This document shows, in pieces, positions 11,568 to 21,963 of a DNA stretch of 58,164 nucleotides. Location of the stretch: assembly GCA_947646735.1 (NCBI GenBank), contig CANTFK010000305.1, positions 1-58,164 of the forward strand. The letters are read 5' to 3'. Position 1 is the first letter of the stretch. Each line of letters starts with the position of its first letter. This DNA is from Peronospora farinosa (taxonomy: Eukaryota; Oomycota; Peronosporomycetes; Peronosporales; Peronosporaceae). Below the pieces are notes generated by a model. The model was not told the DNA's origin and did not search any database. It saw only the letters and a program-made list of their open reading frames with translations. Both the position numbers and the translations under genes were made by a program.

Positions 11568-13024
11568 CCATGGCCAACCATCCAAGGATCTTTCTATTGG
11601 CTGAAAATTCAACCAATCAGAAACCTGGAATTTTGTTGGTTGTCCACGCGTCACCGTTTCGTGAGCTCGCTGTTCCTGCTTCGCTCCCTTTGATTGACGC
11701 CGCACCAGTCGGTCTCTGGGACATCCTAGTGACTGATACAGTGGAAGACGATTCTGGGGACCACGGAGCTGCTGAAATCTGGTCGCTTGACGGCAGGTGC
11801 GATGGACCTTGCTTCGCCCCTGGATGGCCGGCGTTCTCATACATTTGAAGGCAGACCGCGATGTCTTGAAGAGTCATCTGGCTGTCCCTGTACCGTGTTT
11901 GTGTGTGAGCCGTCAAAGGTAGGTGTCCCTTTGCTGGGACGTTTGTGTATATTCTCTAACGTCGTTTGTGATTCTGTCAACACCAGGAAAAGCAGGTCGT
12001 CCGGGTTGATCCTTCCTGCGACCATGGTCGCTTCTCGAAGAAGGGTGACAGCGCGGTGATCGCGTCTGTGACGGACTGCAGCCGTGGTAGGATCAACACC
12101 GAGCCAGTGAGCTGTCCAAGCAGCTGGATCTAGAGATTCTTCGCGACGGGGTTGCTCTCCAAGAATGCGTCTAGCGTGCGTGGGTGGTAGACCTTCGTGA
12201 CGTCAACGTCCGATCATGACGCCAGTCCTGACTTCTCGAGGCCTATCGACTTGGTGTTTCCGGGTGCCTTCATCAGGAACTTTGTCGGCTTGGACTGCGC
12301 GATCTTGTTTTTTTGTTTTTTGGGGACCTTAGCCTCTCGGTTTTCACCGTCGGCGGATGGTCCTCTGGATCATGATAGGCATCATGACCCAAGGTGTCCT
12401 CAACGAGTACATAGGGAGGGTATTTAGGTTTCTCTTCAAAAAGTTCAACCTCGACAATGCTGACCGGGCCCCTCCCAAGGTCCGGTCGGTCCTTCTATCC
12501 TTTGTTTATTTCTTCTTAAGTCACTGGCGATCGGTCTTCCAGTGGCTCTTCGGTCTTGTTCTTCTTCTTGATATTAACATCTTTATCGTCTTGGTACTCG
12601 CGGTGGAATCCCGCGTCTTCCGAAGATCCGGGCACGCGCACCATTGTGGTGGAGTGGGTTCTCAAAATTGTATGATGAGACCCCAAACCACTCACTGTGC
12701 CGGACTGCCGACTGTCGGAGGGGGTACCTCGATGCCGCGTATGGACCTTCTCTCACCTTGTGTACCCGTCGGCTAGCGAGTTGCACTGTTCGGAAGACTT
12801 GGTGATGATGTAGACGTCTGCCTTGAGAGAGGTAGACCGGGGGGGCCTCGAGTGGATATGCTTCACTCGGTAGGCCGGCAGGTGGCCACTCGATCGACCT
12901 TGTCGATAGTGGGCTTAGAGCCAAATTCTTCAGGGAGCTTGTCGTCCCTGGTCTTTTCCTTCTTGTTTCAGGGGTATTAACCACCTGACCTTTCCTTTGC
13001 TCCCGGACCGTGAGGTGAGGGAGA
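11568..13024 (-). repeat. Array unit 4, left part (interrupted by A)
   Basis: gag' 11568-12644 and the first 379 bp of its LTR (12645-13023). The sequence stops at GAGA 13021-13024 and resumes at 45209-45212. Joined without element A and one GAGA, the unit is 2,035 bp, equal to unit 1. Confidence 0.88.
13021..13024. other. Left target duplication (GAGA) of A
   Basis: GAGA precedes the TGTGGTGG terminus at 13025 and is repeated at 45209-45212 after the CCACA terminus at 45208. Uninterrupted units have GTGAGGGAGACCGC with a single copy. Confidence 0.88.
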
Positions 13025-13940
13025 TGTGGTGGAGTGGGATTCTCAAAATTGCTGATGCGATTCCAACTCTCCACTGGCGCCCGGACGACCGACTAACGGA
13101 GGGGGTACCCCAATTCCGTGTGTATAGTCTTCCTCACCTTGTGAACCCGTCGGTAGGGCGGGTTGCTCTCGTCTCGGTGGACTTGAGTCGATGTTGATCC
13201 TTATTGGGTTAGGGATAGGAAGTTTGATGATCTTGTGGACATCTTTACAAGATCGACCGAGTACTTGGTGTGATCTTCCCAATAGATCACAGTTATCCAA
13301 TAAAACGAAGCTTGAATCTTCTGACCACTTGAGCAGAACCTTCTGACCTCTTGATCCGTCCTGCACTTGCTTCGCCTCTCCCTACGTGTTTTATCTGCGT
13401 GCGATCGCAGTTGAGTTGTGTTGAGAGTTCTTGCAATTCCTTGCCAAACAATTTAGGGATATGACTTGTGTAGTGTGTAGGCTTCCTCGAGACGTCGGGT
13501 GGCCAAAGAATCCAGCCCGGAAGAGAAGTCGACACGTGTATTAGAAGTAAAATTGAACTCTGTTTAGTGTTAACCAATCAAAACTCGAAACCTACAAATT
13601 CTGCCTATCTGTAGTCCAGGATCTATCACCACGTGTCACCCTTTCAGAAAAAAACAGATCTTGATATGTGGTCCACCCCAAATGCCTTTGCCATCCCGAT
13701 CCATCGGCGATCTTACCTTATCCTTGGATCGCGATCTGAATCAGATCGCGTATAGGTTCAGGATCGCGGTCGATCCATAATGCGTGATCCTTTCGAACTG
13801 GATCGCGATCTAAGTTGGATCGCGGTTCTGAGTCGGATCACGGTTCTGAGTCGAATCGCGCTTTACCTTGGATCGCGCTTTACCTGGGATCGCGATCGAT
13901 CCTGGATGTGTGGTCCACATAACTCGTATCGCGATCTAAC
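13025..13940 (-). repeat. 3' LTR of A, outer end lost
   Basis: Matches the 5' LTR (44212-45208) from TGTGGTGGAGTGGG to about 13940, then departs before the TCTTCCACA end. Versus the 5' LTR it keeps a segment of about 22 bp near 13332 and lacks a U3 repeat block, so the two LTRs have diverged by indels. U3 carries several GATCGCG words (13720-13940). The antisense ORF reads straight out of it. Confidence 0.8.
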
Positions 13941-14993
13941 ACCCCAAGCCACCCATTATGATCTTTTGAATGAGAATCTTCGTAAAGATGTCTCTTTGGA
14001 TCAGCTACGGGGAAAAATCTTGGATCGGGAAATGGAACGCGATCAGGCCGTCCACGATCGGGATGCACTTCGATCCCATTTAGCCAAGCTAGCAACTGGA
14101 TCAAGCCCAATCATCCAAGCTGATCCTCCTGCACCAGATAGCTCGGCGTCCCGGAAAAGCAAAAGGCCTTCGTCCCCATCAGCGGTCGAACTTCCACCCA
14201 AACGTCCTCGAGCCGTAGGCTCTTCTTCTTCGGGACCGCCTGCCTCCACCCAAGGCAAAACTTCATCAATTTAGAAAAAAATCCCAGCACGTTCCGCTAA
14301 ATCAGCTAGTTCCACTAAACAGCCCGATCTGTCTTATCTAAAAAACGTAATCCGAATGCTTCCAAAGCTCAAGCAAAACCACGGAAAAAACCTGCCGCCC
14401 CTTCGAAGTCGAAAGGGAAGAAGAAAATTTCCACACCTTCGAAAGGGAAAAACAAGAAATCGATTTCTACGCACCCTTCCTCCGAGTCGGGTGACGACGA
14501 AGAATTTTTTGATTCTGGAGACTTCCTGCTTGCAGCCCTATCTGGATCGCGTTCTTCTCCTAGACGTCGTGGCTCGGCAACTGGGTTTTCCCGCACGCTG
14601 GATCGCCTGGTTCCCCGATCATTGTCGACACCTCCAGTTCCACGTCTGAGTCATTCCCAGCGTCGCCTTCTCCATCCACCTCGACTAAGATTTCGAAAGT
14701 GGATCTTTTTGGAGAACCTTCTAGTGATTCTGAGGGTGCTGTCAGCTTCACCAGCGAATCCCGTGAGACGATCAACATATTGCTTTTACCACACGAGTAC
14801 GCCGATCTAACGGCTACTCAGAAGTCGCGAAATCAATGGATCCCTGGATACCGCAAACGATTTCCTCGATCGTCAGCTCAGGTTGCGCCATGGTCAGCCC
14901 GAAGAATTAGCTCTACCTGCGTAACCGAGTTGGAAGTAGACTATTTGTACAAGCATCTTTCCAAGCCCCAAAAAAACCCTTTTTGTAACGGGG
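13780..14993 (+). pseudogene. Antisense ORF of A, N-terminal part
   Basis: Plus-strand ORF opposite to A gag-pol, starting inside the LTR. Segments in successive frames: an acidic/basic helical stretch (LRGKILDREMERDQAVHDRD, likely coiled coil), a Pro/Ser/Lys-rich part with KRPSSPSAVELPPKRPR (nuclear-localisation-like), a Lys-rich block near 14350-14460, an acidic SSESGDDEEFFDSGD, then VDLFGEPSSDSEG and a region ending KHLSKPQKNPF at the insertion. At least two frameshifts (about 14275-14350 and 14600-14700). Element C has the counterpart at 23161-25068. Function unknown; I recognise no family. Confidence 0.6.
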
Positions 14994-15026
14994 CGAGCCC
15001 GTTACATAATATTGACACTTATATGA
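14994..15026 (+). repeat. Stub of a B-family LTR
   Basis: The first 33 bp of the B LTR, identical to 35001-35033 and differing by two bases from 16426-16458. It is cut at 15026 by a reversed D LTR. It marks the left edge of foreign sequence in the antisense ORF of A. Confidence 0.75.
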
Positions 15027-15344
15027 TGTAACGGGCTAAGGACCCGTTACCGTCTTACACTAAAAGGGCGTTGAGGAAGCGCTCTCAATTAAGTCGTAAA
15101 TATGACTCTGTTTTATTTTTGTTTTGTTTTTATTCGCAGTAAGTGCGAATATGTTCCCTAGCTCCTGGGAACCACTCAATATATAAGTCAATTTATTATT
15201 GGCTAGTTATTGGGTCTGGCACCCCAATAATAAACCAATAATAAATTGACGCGCAGTATTTGCTAATCGGATACTGCCCTATGCCTACTTATGTAATTAT
15301 GTATTAATCCTATAACTACTTATGTAATAGGTTGCCCCATTACA
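15027..15344 (-). repeat. D-family LTR, reversed (3' LTR)
   Basis: Reverse complement of the 3096-3402 LTR over its full length (TGTAACGGGCTAAGG to CCCCATTACA). It lies inside the B LTR stub. The adjacent purine tract on its right, read on the minus strand, shows it is the 3' LTR of a minus-strand D element. Confidence 0.85.
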
Positions 15345-15476
15345 TCACCCCCCTCTTTATGTTATGCTTACTACAACGTAAGCACATAACTTGAAAATGA
15401 TTCTTTTTACCAAAGATGCAGCGACACAACCTCGAACCTGCTCAGTGACACACAACTGAGCAGCATGACCCTTGCC
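15345..15476 (-). other. 3' tail of the reversed D element with polypurine tract
   Basis: TCACCCCCCTC at 15345-15355 is the complement of a polypurine tract (GAGGGGGGTGA), the plus-strand primer expected next to a 3' LTR. B has a similar tract at 34989-35000. The rest is noncoding as far as I can see, and the D body is missing beyond it. Confidence 0.65.
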
Positions 15477-16425
15477 GCATGAAGATACCAAGGTAGGTAT
15501 GTGGTTGACCAGGGATCAAGTTCCGAGAGCGCCAGGGTTTGTCTCGGTAGGCTCTCGAAGATATGCGGAATGGCTAAATCTGGCTTAAGAATCTACCACT
15601 GACCAAGTCGACCATCAGGTCGACCCAACGGAAGAGGAAGAGAGTCCACTAGTGGAGAGACCAGAGTATAAGACTCCGTCACACATCTTACAGCGACCGC
15701 AGGCCCCAACCCCAATGATGAATATGACGTACCAACCGATACCCGACAGTGAAGAACAACTGTGCGAAGAAAGGGTGAATTGGCAGGAGGGGACCGCCCA
15801 AAAGCGGAGTGTATTTGAAGAAAACCTACATGCAGTGACCACCACCAATGAGAAGGAAGCCAAACTGGTAGACTTGTTACAGGCAGATGACCAGGTGTGT
15901 TCTTTCGAGAGTGGGGAACTTTGGGCCGAGGACATAAGGACAGGGTGGGCGGTCGTACCGGAAGTGGACCCCTCGTCCAAAGTCATCGAGCTAGAAGATA
16001 TACAGATTCCTGATCCAGATGGGAACACTCCTGAAGAGGTGGACCGGTTGCGACAAAGAATATGGAAGAAACGACATCTGCTGATGGGCAAAGTTAACGC
16101 CTTACCCCCGGCCGCCCGAGGAGCGATATGCGATATCGATGTAGGGAACGCAAGACCGATCGCGCAACGCGTACGGAAGGTGGCCCCTCAATTCAGAGAG
16201 AAGCTAGCCGACCTGATCAAGGGACTGTTATCGGCAAAAATCATTCAGCCTTCCACCTCGCCATGGGCCAGCCCAATTGTAATTATCGTGAAGAAGAATG
16301 GGGTCGATATTCGATTGTGTATCGACTATCGGTTGGTGAATGATCTCACCCAGCTCATGGTATACCCGATGCCGTTGATTAACGAATTACTGGAAGACTT
16401 GGACGGAGCTTTGTGGTACTGTTCT
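15477..16425 (+). pseudogene. Detached PR-RT fragment of a C-type element
   Basis: Nearly identical, in opposite orientation, to 28740-29700 of element C. The frame 15652-16425 starts MERPEYKTPSHILQRP and includes the RT N-terminal region: KIIQPSTSPWASPIVII, then VDIRLCIDYRLVNDLTQL and LWYCS. It stops there because the B LTR begins at 16426; element C continues LDMASGFWVV. No start, catalytic YIDD or LTR, so it is a dead fragment. It shows that a second C copy was present here before B. Confidence 0.85.
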
Positions 16426-16886
16426 TGTAACGGGTCGAGCCCGTTACATAGTATTGACACTTATATGAAGTGTCAATAAAATATTATTATAACTAATAAT
16501 ATTTTGACAATATTACCTTTTCTTATAATATTGTTCCTAGATCTCCTTGAAGTTGGAGATGCCCTCTTATTGGTTGATATGGGCCATCATATCAACCAAC
16601 GCGCTGACCAATGACCGATGGACGCGCGGAATGAGTGGAGGGCAAGTTGTCGACATACATAGTTGTAGTTTAATATAGTTAACATAGGTTATAACAGATT
16701 AGTTTTATTAAGAAAGTTAACTATATTAAATACAGTTTTCTTTTCCTCTACTTCTAAGCGTTTGTTTAGAAGTAAAGCTTCCTCTGCCTCTTGTGTAAGA
16801 GAGGTAATTGAGGCACCCTGCTTTCACTGTAATCAGTGAAAGTAGACTATACTGTAATCAGTATAGTCGGAGGGTGCCCCACTACA
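16426..16886 (+). repeat. 5' LTR of B
   Basis: 461 bp, TGTAACGGG to CCACTACA, paired with 35001-35464. Near its 3' end are two adjacent perfect hairpins, 16821-16842 (9-bp arms) and 16845-16868 (10-bp arms), both with loop TAAT. Confidence 0.88.
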
Positions 16887-16888
16887 CT

Positions 16889-16906
16889 TGGTAGCACTTC
16901 GTGGTC
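16889..16906 (+). other. Primer binding site of B
   Basis: TGGTAGCACTTCGTGGTC two bases after the LTR; one substitution from the D site at 3405-3422. Different from the site used by A, A2 and the array. Confidence 0.65.
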
Positions 16907-16933
16907 CGTTCAGCGACCACCGCACCACCCGCT

Positions 16934-18113
16934 ATGGAATCAGCGGGTGATCGTCATCACGCAACGCGTGATGATTTCCGCCATTTAAGTGACCTCGAAT
17001 GGAATGCGGTTTAGCGTATGGCTGAAACCATCGGCAACCCTGCCGTTGGTGCCATGTTGCTCTCTCTTAGCGGAGACGACCAACATGCAACCATCGCCAA
17101 GTTCATACAACATGAAGTTGACGAAGTTGTAAAGAAACTCAACTTGCTAGAGAAGCAAGGTTCTTAACAGGTTGAGCTGTTGAGAGAACAAGGTGCTCAA
17201 CAAGCTGACTTGTTGATGCAGCAGGGTGCTCAACAGTCTGAACTGTTGAGACAACAGCAGGCTAGTGCTGTTGCTGCCGGGTCGGCGTATACACGTCGAC
17301 CCGAGTCCTGAAAGATTAATGGCTCCATGTACAAGGCAGTCGAAAGCGACTCTTGTTAAGATGGTTCGTCGAGCTCGACGATGCCATTGAGGCTCGTCGC
17401 ATCGATGACGATGCGATAAGGTCAAGTTCGCTATGTCGAACTTGGCAGATTGTGCCAAAGCTTGGGCCTTAGGGCTCAAACTGCACGACCCTTACGTTTT
17501 CCCAACGTATGACGTCTTCAAGGCGCGGCTCAAACACACGTTTGAACCGCCTCGCGCCGAATTGAGGGCTAGGGCTGAGCTCCTGGATTTGAAACAGGGT
17601 AAGCGTGATATACACGCTTACGCCCAACACGTACGATACCTCGTTAGCTGTATCGTACTGAACCCAATCGATGAACACACGCAGGTTACTGTGTTCATCA
17701 AGGGTCTGACAGATGGTCCTGTCAAGACCCACCTGTTCCGCTTGGAGCTAAAATCGCTGGACCAAGCGATCTCTGCAGCGGAACAGGAGGACTTTAGCCT
17801 GCAACAGGCTCACGTCCACTCGGGTCCCTATCGTCCACCGAGACGACAGGAGGGCGGAGGTCCAGAACCAATGGACCTCTCCTATGTAGAGAGCGAGCAA
17901 CCTCGCTCTCCAGGGTACAAGCGATTGCAAAAGTGCAATCGCTGTCAGAAGTTGGGCTACTACGCTTATGAGTGTAGTGTCCCACTCCCAGTGTCTCGTA
18001 ACACTGGGAGTGACGATCGACCGTCTGCCAAGAAGGGCCAGAGACGTGGGTCCCACGTTGCTGCGAAATCGCAACAACGTGGTGGACCATCAAAAAACGG
18101 TCGGGGTCAGTAG
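16934..18113 (+). pseudogene. Gag of element B
   Basis: The N-terminal part from ATG 16934 (MESAGDRHHATRDDF) has several stops and a frameshift before 17433. It includes a Gln/Leu repeat (LLREQGAQQADLLMQQGAQQ), probably a coiled coil. The open part 17433-18113 is a Gypsy capsid (LKHTFEPPRAELRARAELLDL, HAYAQHVRYLVSCI), a GPEPMDLS motif, and one zinc knuckle CNRCQKLGYYAYEC in which the His of CCHC is Tyr. A basic tail (SKNGRGQ) precedes stop TAG 18111. Role: particle shell and RNA packaging. Broken in the N half; the changed knuckle suggests weakened RNA binding. Confidence 0.78.
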
Positions 18114-18135
18114 GGGCGGAGCGCCCAACTGATCC
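18092..18135 (+). promoter_or_regulatory. Probable -1 ribosomal frameshift signal, gag to protease (B)
   Basis: The heptamer AAAAAAC (18092-18098) is in phase with gag codons as A AAA AAC, the canonical slippery arrangement. Nine bases later a hairpin starts: CAGT 18108-18111 pairs with ACTG 18128-18131, and GGGCG 18114-18118 with CGCCC 18122-18126. Outer pairs can extend to 18105-18135. The gag stop TAG is inside the structure. The -1 frame is open from here into the protease. Confidence 0.7.
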
Positions 18136-18622
18136 AGCAACGTCAAGAGAGTTCGCGGGACTCTTGACGAAAGTTGCTCCCAACACACAGTCACTGTGTG
18201 TTGCCGCTCCCAGTGATGAGGTATCCCTCATCACATTGAAGATCGAAGTGACAAAGAACATGTCACTTCGCGCCCTAGTTGATTGTGGGGCTTCGAACAA
18301 CTTTGTTCGACGCCAATCGCTAGATGATCGTAGGCTCAAATATGTTGAGCGCGAGACCCCTCCAACAAGTATGACGGTGCGCCTTGCAACTGGCGCATCC
18401 GTAACAGTAAAGAAACGTGTAGTGGGAATTCACTACACGCTTGAAGGCAAAAAGTACGATGATGATTTCATCGTACTTGATCTGGATGACAAATTTGATG
18501 TCATCCTAGGATTACCATGGCTCAAAAGGTACGAGCCATGGGTCAGCTGGCAGCATCGAACCGTGAAGATGCCAGCCGCTTGTTCATCTGATGAATGTCT
18601 TGGAGCGTTCACAAGCGTGTGA
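18113..18622 (+). CDS. Retropepsin-like protease of B (-1 frame)
   Basis: Open in the -1 frame from the gag stop; first methionine-type start is at 18164. Motifs: LVDCGASNNFVR, where the usual catalytic DSG/DTG is DCG, and FDVILGLPWLKRYEPWVSW at the C-terminal side. About 150 residues, normal for a Gypsy protease domain. It would cut Gag and Gag-Pol. The Ser/Thr to Cys change next to the catalytic Asp may lower activity. It ends at 18622, after which the linker continues in another frame. Confidence 0.65.
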   Translation, partial: GAERPTDPATSREFAGLLTKVAPNTQSLCVAAPSDEVSLITLKIEVTKNMSLRALVDCGASNNFVRRQSLDDRRLKYVERETPPTSMTVRLATGASVTVKKRVVGIHYTLEGKKYDDDFIVLDLDDKFDVILGLPWLKRYEPWVSWQHRTVKMPAACSSDECLGAFTSV

Positions 18623-19118
18623 ATGTACTACGAGTGAGTGTGATGGCCTCACTTGTGGTTCGGTCGTTAGTACGACTGCACAAGAACTCAGCGTGACAGA
18701 CAGTCACGCTGTGGAGCAAGCTGCCGGCGGCTGTGCACAAGCACAGGCAGCGCCGAAGGTCCACCACTCGAATAAGTCGAGGGGACCGGGACATGAATGC
18801 TCGCCTAGAGGGCAGCATTCACCGAAGAGTAAACCGGTTGCCCAGAAGCGGCAACACGGTAATCTTAGATCAACTGGAGAGTTGATCGTAGAGGATCTCG
18901 TTGTGGTTGCGCCACCACAGCTAGAGGAAGTCGATGGAACAGGTTCCATCGAGCCTGCGGGAATAAGTCCCCAGGAAATACTCACTGAGGGAATAAGTCC
19001 CCAGGAAGTAACCGAGACGTTGAACGTCTTGGTTAATGACGGATCAAACGTAGGCGCTTATGATCGCGCCTCCGAAGTTAACTTCGGAGATAACTCAGTT
19101 GCCTACGCTAGAACCTAA
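18591..19118 (+). pseudogene. Protease-RT linker of B
   Basis: A third frame, open over 175 codons, polar and without a domain I know: an SPKSKPVAQKRQHG basic stretch and a duplicated GISPQE motif (18961-18975 and 18991-19005). It corresponds to the repeat-bearing linkers of D and A. The frame change relative to protease and RT is probably decay. Confidence 0.45.
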
Positions 19119-21048
19119 AAGGTTCTTGCGTGATCTGCGTAGTGGCAAAGTCAAGCAGATCTGTGTGCTCGTCGCAGAGGACGAGTACATGACTGACATT
19201 CGGTCAGCAACAGTTTTTGCCGAGAACGAACGGGTTCTCAGCAGCTCATCAATGGATGAAAGTGTCCTTGATGAGAAGACTCGGATTGAGCGATACACAT
19301 CGCAATCCTGGGAGTCGCTGAAGTCAAATCCTTTGTACAAGGATTTGGTCGAATTCAAGGATGTATTCCCTGAATCCGTTCCGTGCGAGTTGTCTAAGGA
19401 TAAAGGTACTTGACACGAGATCGACCTTGTTCCTGGCACAAAATATTGTGTCATGAAGCAGTGGCCACTGCCTCGGGAACAGGTCGAGGCGATCGACAAG
19501 TTCTTTGCCGATCGCTTATAGGCGGGCCATGTGAGGGAGTCAACTTCACCTCACAGCTCTCCTACCTTCTGTGTGCGTAAGGCCACAGGAGGGTGGCGGA
19601 TAGTGCACGCGTTCAATAAGTTGAACGCTGCAACGATACCGGCGCAAACGCCGATACCGAGAAAGGACGTAATCATAGATGGTATGTCTAAGAGTACCAT
19701 CTTTTCGTCCATGGATCTGATGGATGGTTTCTATCAGATCCTAATGCGTGAGCGGGACATCCCGTACACAGCAGTGAGCACTCCCATTGGTATGCTCTGG
19801 GAATGGTTGGTGATGCCGCAAGGACTCAGTAATTCACCAGCCACATTCAATAGATGTGTTTCACATCTATTGAGACCGGTGCGCGAATTCGCACCGAGTT
19901 ACTTCGATGATGTAATCGTCCATAGTCGGGCTATGGACGGGAAAACAGACGTGTAAGTCCATAGACTCCACGTCCGTAAGGTTCTAACACTTATGCGAGA
20001 GCATAAGTTGTACGCCAACCTTAAGAAGTGTATATTCGCAGCTAGCGAAATACCACTTCTTGGGTGCATCGTCGGAAAGAACGGCGTACGCCCTGATCCA
20101 GAAAAGATCGAGGCGATCACCGACTGGCCAGTGCCAGTCGATGTCAAGGGACTAAGGAAGTTCCTTGGGCTAGCGGCGTACTTGCACAAGTACTCGCGCA
20201 ATTACGCCGAAATGACAGTACATCTTTCTTGTTTACTCAAGAAAAATGTAAAGTGGAACTGGAACGCTGATTGTCAGCGTTCCTTTGAGCGTATCAAGCA
20301 AAGCTTGATGCAATCGCCAGTGTTGGCGATTGCCGATCAAGACAGACCATTTCATGTGGTCTGTGACGCCAGTGATTTTGCAATCGGCTGCGCACTGATG
20401 CAATATGATACAGACGGCGCCGAGCGTGTCGTCTGTTATCAATCGCGTCAGCTGCAACCGGCTGAGCGCAATTACCCGGTGCATGACAAGGAACTCCTTG
20501 CCATGAAGTATGCACTGGCCAAGTTTCGCGTCTATCTCTTAGGAGATAGACCGTTCATTGTATATACAGACCATGCGTCAATACGCACGGCTGTAAATAG
20601 TCCACACCTCTCGCAACTAATGGCGAGATGGCTGTTATTCTTCGCGGAGTAAAAATTCTCCGTGGAGTATAAGCCGGGACGACTTAACGTCGTCGCCGAT
20701 GCTCTTTCACGTCGGCCTGACCTAGAGCCGACTGTGCAATCCGACAGTGATGTGAATACCACTGTCGACACGCTGAGTACCAGCATCTTGTCGTCGAGCT
20801 TACTCGACGACATTAGAAGGGCATGCGCACAAGATAATGATCTTGTACGCCTGATGGAGTATCTCAAGGACCCATTCACGCAAGCTAAGAAGCGCTTGCC
20901 TGCCATGTATCGATCTTCTCTCGATCGATACACCCAGCGGGACGGCTTACTGTACTACACAGCCGTCAACAACGACACGCCTCGTGTCGTTGTACCGCCA
21001 CAACATGATCTCAGGTTACGGATCATGTTTGAATGTCACGATGCTTGA
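19060..21048 (+). pseudogene. Reverse transcriptase and RNase H of B
   Basis: One frame with five in-frame stops (TGA 19411, TAG 19519, TAA 19954, TAA 20650, TGA 21046). RT motifs in order: HEIDLVPGTKY, VRESTSPHSSPTFCVRK, WRIVHAFNKLN, FSSMDLMDGFYQI, MPQGLSNSPATFNR and the catalytic YFDD (SYFDDVIVHS, about 19900). Then the RT connection LRKFLGLAAYLHKY and RNase H (VVCDASDFAIGCALMQ, QPAERNYPVHDKELLA, FIVYTDHASIRT) and VEYKPGRLNVVADALSRRPD. Unlike A and C there is no second RNase H. It copied element RNA to DNA; now inactive. Confidence 0.85.
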
Positions 21049-21963
21049 ATAAGTGGGCATCGCGGCTGTGAGAAGACTTATTTCACGGTCAGTCGCGACT
21101 TTTACTGGCCACGCCAGTATAAGTTTGTGCGCAAGCACGCACGTACTTGCGAGGTGTGTCAACGAGTGAAGCATAGTCCTTCACTCCGTGCACCATTGCA
21201 ATCTCTGCCTGTTCCGGCAGAGTGCTGGGAGTCCGTATCAATGAACTTCGTCTTTGGGTTTCCCAAAGACACTCACGGGAATAATGGTATTCTCGTGTTT
21301 GTGGACAGGTTCAGCAAGATGGTACATCTTTTTGCTGTACATGAGTCGATCACAGCAGAGGGCTGTGCTCGAGTGTTTATCGATACAATCTTTCGATTGC
21401 ACGGTTTACCCCGTGAACTTGTGTCCGATAGGGACCCCCGGTTCACGGCTGAATTTGGCGTTCCGTGTTCCACACACTTGGAACACGGCTCACAATGTCT
21501 ACTTCTGACCATCCAGAAACCGATGGTCAGACTGAACGCGCCAATCGCGTCCTCGAAGAGATTCTTCGAGGGTACGTCCACTCGTTTACGAGTTGGAGTG
21601 AGTTCTTGTCGATGGTCGAGTTCGCCATCAACAACTCCGTGCATGCGTCCACGACGCATACACCGTTCTACGTGATTGGCCTTCGCCATCCACGTGTCCC
21701 CACCTTAGTAGAGGATGACTCTAATTTAAGGGGGGGAGGGACTCGCTCAAGCGAGAACCAATCTGGCTCTTGCTCATCACGCGACGACGTTATGGTCGAC
21801 GCGAAAGTAACCGAAGTCGTACCATTCGACTTCGGTGAAAAGGAGGAAAGTAAGAGCGATGACGCTCTTACTGATAACGATGCTGAAAATGTCAGCATCG
21901 TTCGAGGTATCACAAGTGAGAACAGTATTGTTCTCGCTAAATTAGTAACCGATATCTCTGCAG
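21049..21963 (+). pseudogene. Integrase of B, cut by element C
   Basis: Zinc-binding HHCC remnant (ISGHRGCEKTYF, then TCEVC), then the DDE core. The first catalytic position reads MNFVFGFP where the family has MDFVFG, so Asp is Asn (codon 21244-21246). The second Asp is in LVSDRDPRFTAEF. A frameshift near 21455 precedes the Glu-bearing ETDGQTERANR (frame from 21465). No chromodomain. The polar tail reads up to VTDISA at 21963, where C interrupts; joined to 34002 the frame runs about 13 more codons to a stop. Confidence 0.8.

Noticed and set aside
19060..21048. Stops in B pol as a sign of C-to-T repeat-induced mutation
   Set aside because: Some stops fit CGA to TGA, but others need G or multiple changes compared with expected residues, so no consistent C-to-T bias.
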